Source: Pyrus communis (lineage: Eukaryota > Streptophyta > Magnoliopsida > Rosales > Rosaceae). From it: 64,000 nucleotides of DNA. Both the position numbers and the translations under genes were made by a program. The stretch covers positions 8,844,215 through 8,908,214 of the forward strand of contig NC_084809.1 of the NCBI RefSeq assembly GCF_963583255.1. Reading direction: 5' to 3'. Position 1 is the stretch's first letter. The number at the start of each line of letters is the position of its first letter. Below, in pieces: positions 63,035 through 64,000 of this stretch. Under the pieces are notes generated by a model, which had not been told where the DNA came from, searched no databases, and worked only from the letters and a program-made list of their open reading frames with translations.

Positions 63035-64000
63035 TGTTATAAGGTAGTTAGACAGTTAGTTCTTAGCTTAGTGAGAAAGCTTTGTAACTAGATATAACAG
63101 TTTTGTAAACTGTGAAGTAACTACGGAAAAATAACAAAGTCATTTCTTTCTTTCTAAGCCTAACTCTCTCTCTCTAATTTCCTCCTCTTTCTTCTGCGTT
63201 CTATATCTTTTCTTCAAGATTTCTGCAGTTCTTACATGGTATCATCGCCAATGGTGAATCCAAAGCTTCCGCATACTATTTGATACATATCTTTCTTTCT
63301 CTCAATCCTCTGATTTGTTGATTTTGTGAGATTTCTGGGTTCATCAAAATCCCAGTTCTCAAGATACTCGACTCCTACACAGTTGCCCACCAATTGTTCG
63401 ATAAAAGTTCAAAGTAAAGAACTCTCTTGTTGTTGCAACAATGGTTACCACAGCTCAATTGCATATTGTGCAATTGCCCATTACAAGTCTCATCTATACT
63501 GTGTCGTCTTCTGTTACAGTCAAATTGGATGACTCAAACTATCTTGTATGGAGTTTTCAGATCAATCTTCTGCTAGACAGTCATGGAATTCTTGGTATTG
63601 TTGATGGGTCCAAGCAATGTCCACCAAGGTTTCTTAATGAAGCGAATCTTGAAGGGGTTGAAACAGATGTCTATCAGGTTTGGAAAATGCATGATCGTGC
63701 TCTTATGCAGCTTCTCATAGCTACATTGTCATCTACTGCGATTTCGTTTGTTTTTGGCAGTACAACTTCTCATGCAATGTGGACAAATCTCAAAGAACAG
63801 TTATCTACAGTTACAAAGACTACAATTTTTCAGATGAAGACAGAGCTTCAGAACATACAAAAAGGGTCCGATTCAGTATCTGTCTATCTAGAAAAGATCA
63901 AAGATGCCAGAGACCATCTTGCTGCAGCCGGTGTTCTATTTGACGATGATGATATAATCATCCTTGCTCTAAAAGGGTTGTCTACTGATTATAATACATT
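63035..64000 (+). mobile_element. Ty1/Copia retrotransposon, 5' end (continues past window)
   Basis: 5' LTR 63035-63236 (TGTTATAAGG...TTCTTACA, 202 bp), followed directly by the primer-binding site TGGTATCATCGCC at 63237, then gag. This is a different Copia family from the element at 5.8-9.1 kb. Confidence 0.8.
63441..64000 (+). CDS. Copia gag, partial, open to window end
   Basis: From the ATG at 63441 the frame is open for 186 codons to the window edge. Landmarks of the Copia gag region: VKLDDSNYLVWSFQI, then a conserved W in VWKMHDRALMQLL, MWTNLKEQL and YLEKIKDARDHLAAAG, ending LKGLSTDYNT. Gag forms the particle that packages the element's RNA. No stop or frameshift is seen in this part, suggesting a fairly young insertion. 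Confidence 0.85.
   Translation, partial: MVTTAQLHIVQLPITSLIYTVSSSVTVKLDDSNYLVWSFQINLLLDSHGILGIVDGSKQCPPRFLNEANLEGVETDVYQVWKMHDRALMQLLIATLSSTAISFVFGSTTSHAMWTNLKEQLSTVTKTTIFQMKTELQNIQKGSDSVSVYLEKIKDARDHLAAAGVLFDDDDIIILALKGLSTDYNT

Overview
This is a nuclear plant window: intron-containing genes with GT-AG introns, AT-rich spacers, and a mix of Copia and Gypsy retrotransposons, hAT, Helitron-like and MITE elements. A woody eudicot, most likely of the rose family (apple/pear type), fits the general look of the genes and repeats. That placement is an inference from style and not a database result. No prokaryotic, viral or CRISPR-type system is present.

Layout. (1) 1-26.2 kb is a tandem callose synthase (glucan synthase-like) array broken up by transposons. 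Copy 1 (72-4812) is the 3' end of a gene that probably starts outside the window. Copy 2 (9394-16283) is truncated at its 5' end but open through 24 exons. Copy 3 (24669-25596) is a small decayed fragment. Between and around them lie a Copia element (with a 200-N assembly gap), a Helitron-like insertion carrying a nested Gypsy element, an 893-bp terminal-inverted-repeat element, a 169-bp perfect tandem repeat, a 660-bp foldback and a Tourist-like MITE. Because the copies are paralogous, each one supplies the 'empty site' for insertions in another, which makes several boundaries unusually well defined. (2) 26.6-27.4 kb is an LHCB1 chlorophyll a/b-binding protein pseudogene. (3) 28.8-31.6 kb holds a decayed hAT element and an LTR-like block related to one at 56-60 kb. 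(4) 31.6-38 kb is gene-poor, with hAT, MITE, SINE-like and LTR remnants. (5) 38.2-42.3 kb carries an apparently intact receptor-like kinase gene (8 exons, 511 aa). (6) 42.4-48.1 kb is spacer with MITEs and a 1,132-bp solo LTR. (7) 48.8-51.0 kb, minus strand, is an intact group IIc WRKY transcription factor gene (3 exons, 371 aa). (8) 51.2-63 kb is mostly spacer, with a 4.8-kb hAT-like element that contains an inserted, internally duplicated LTR block. (9) 63.0 kb to the window end is the 5' LTR and gag start of another Copia element.

The functional genes are unrelated in pathway: cell-wall callose synthesis, receptor kinase signalling and a stress/development type transcription factor. The main story is structural: tandem duplication of a callose synthase gene followed by repeated transposon invasion, deletion and filler-DNA repair. 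I do not see a convincing new molecular system. The most unusual items are the long open but headless callose synthase copy, the nested elements with readable target-site duplications, and the copy 3 deletion scar with apparently templated filler.
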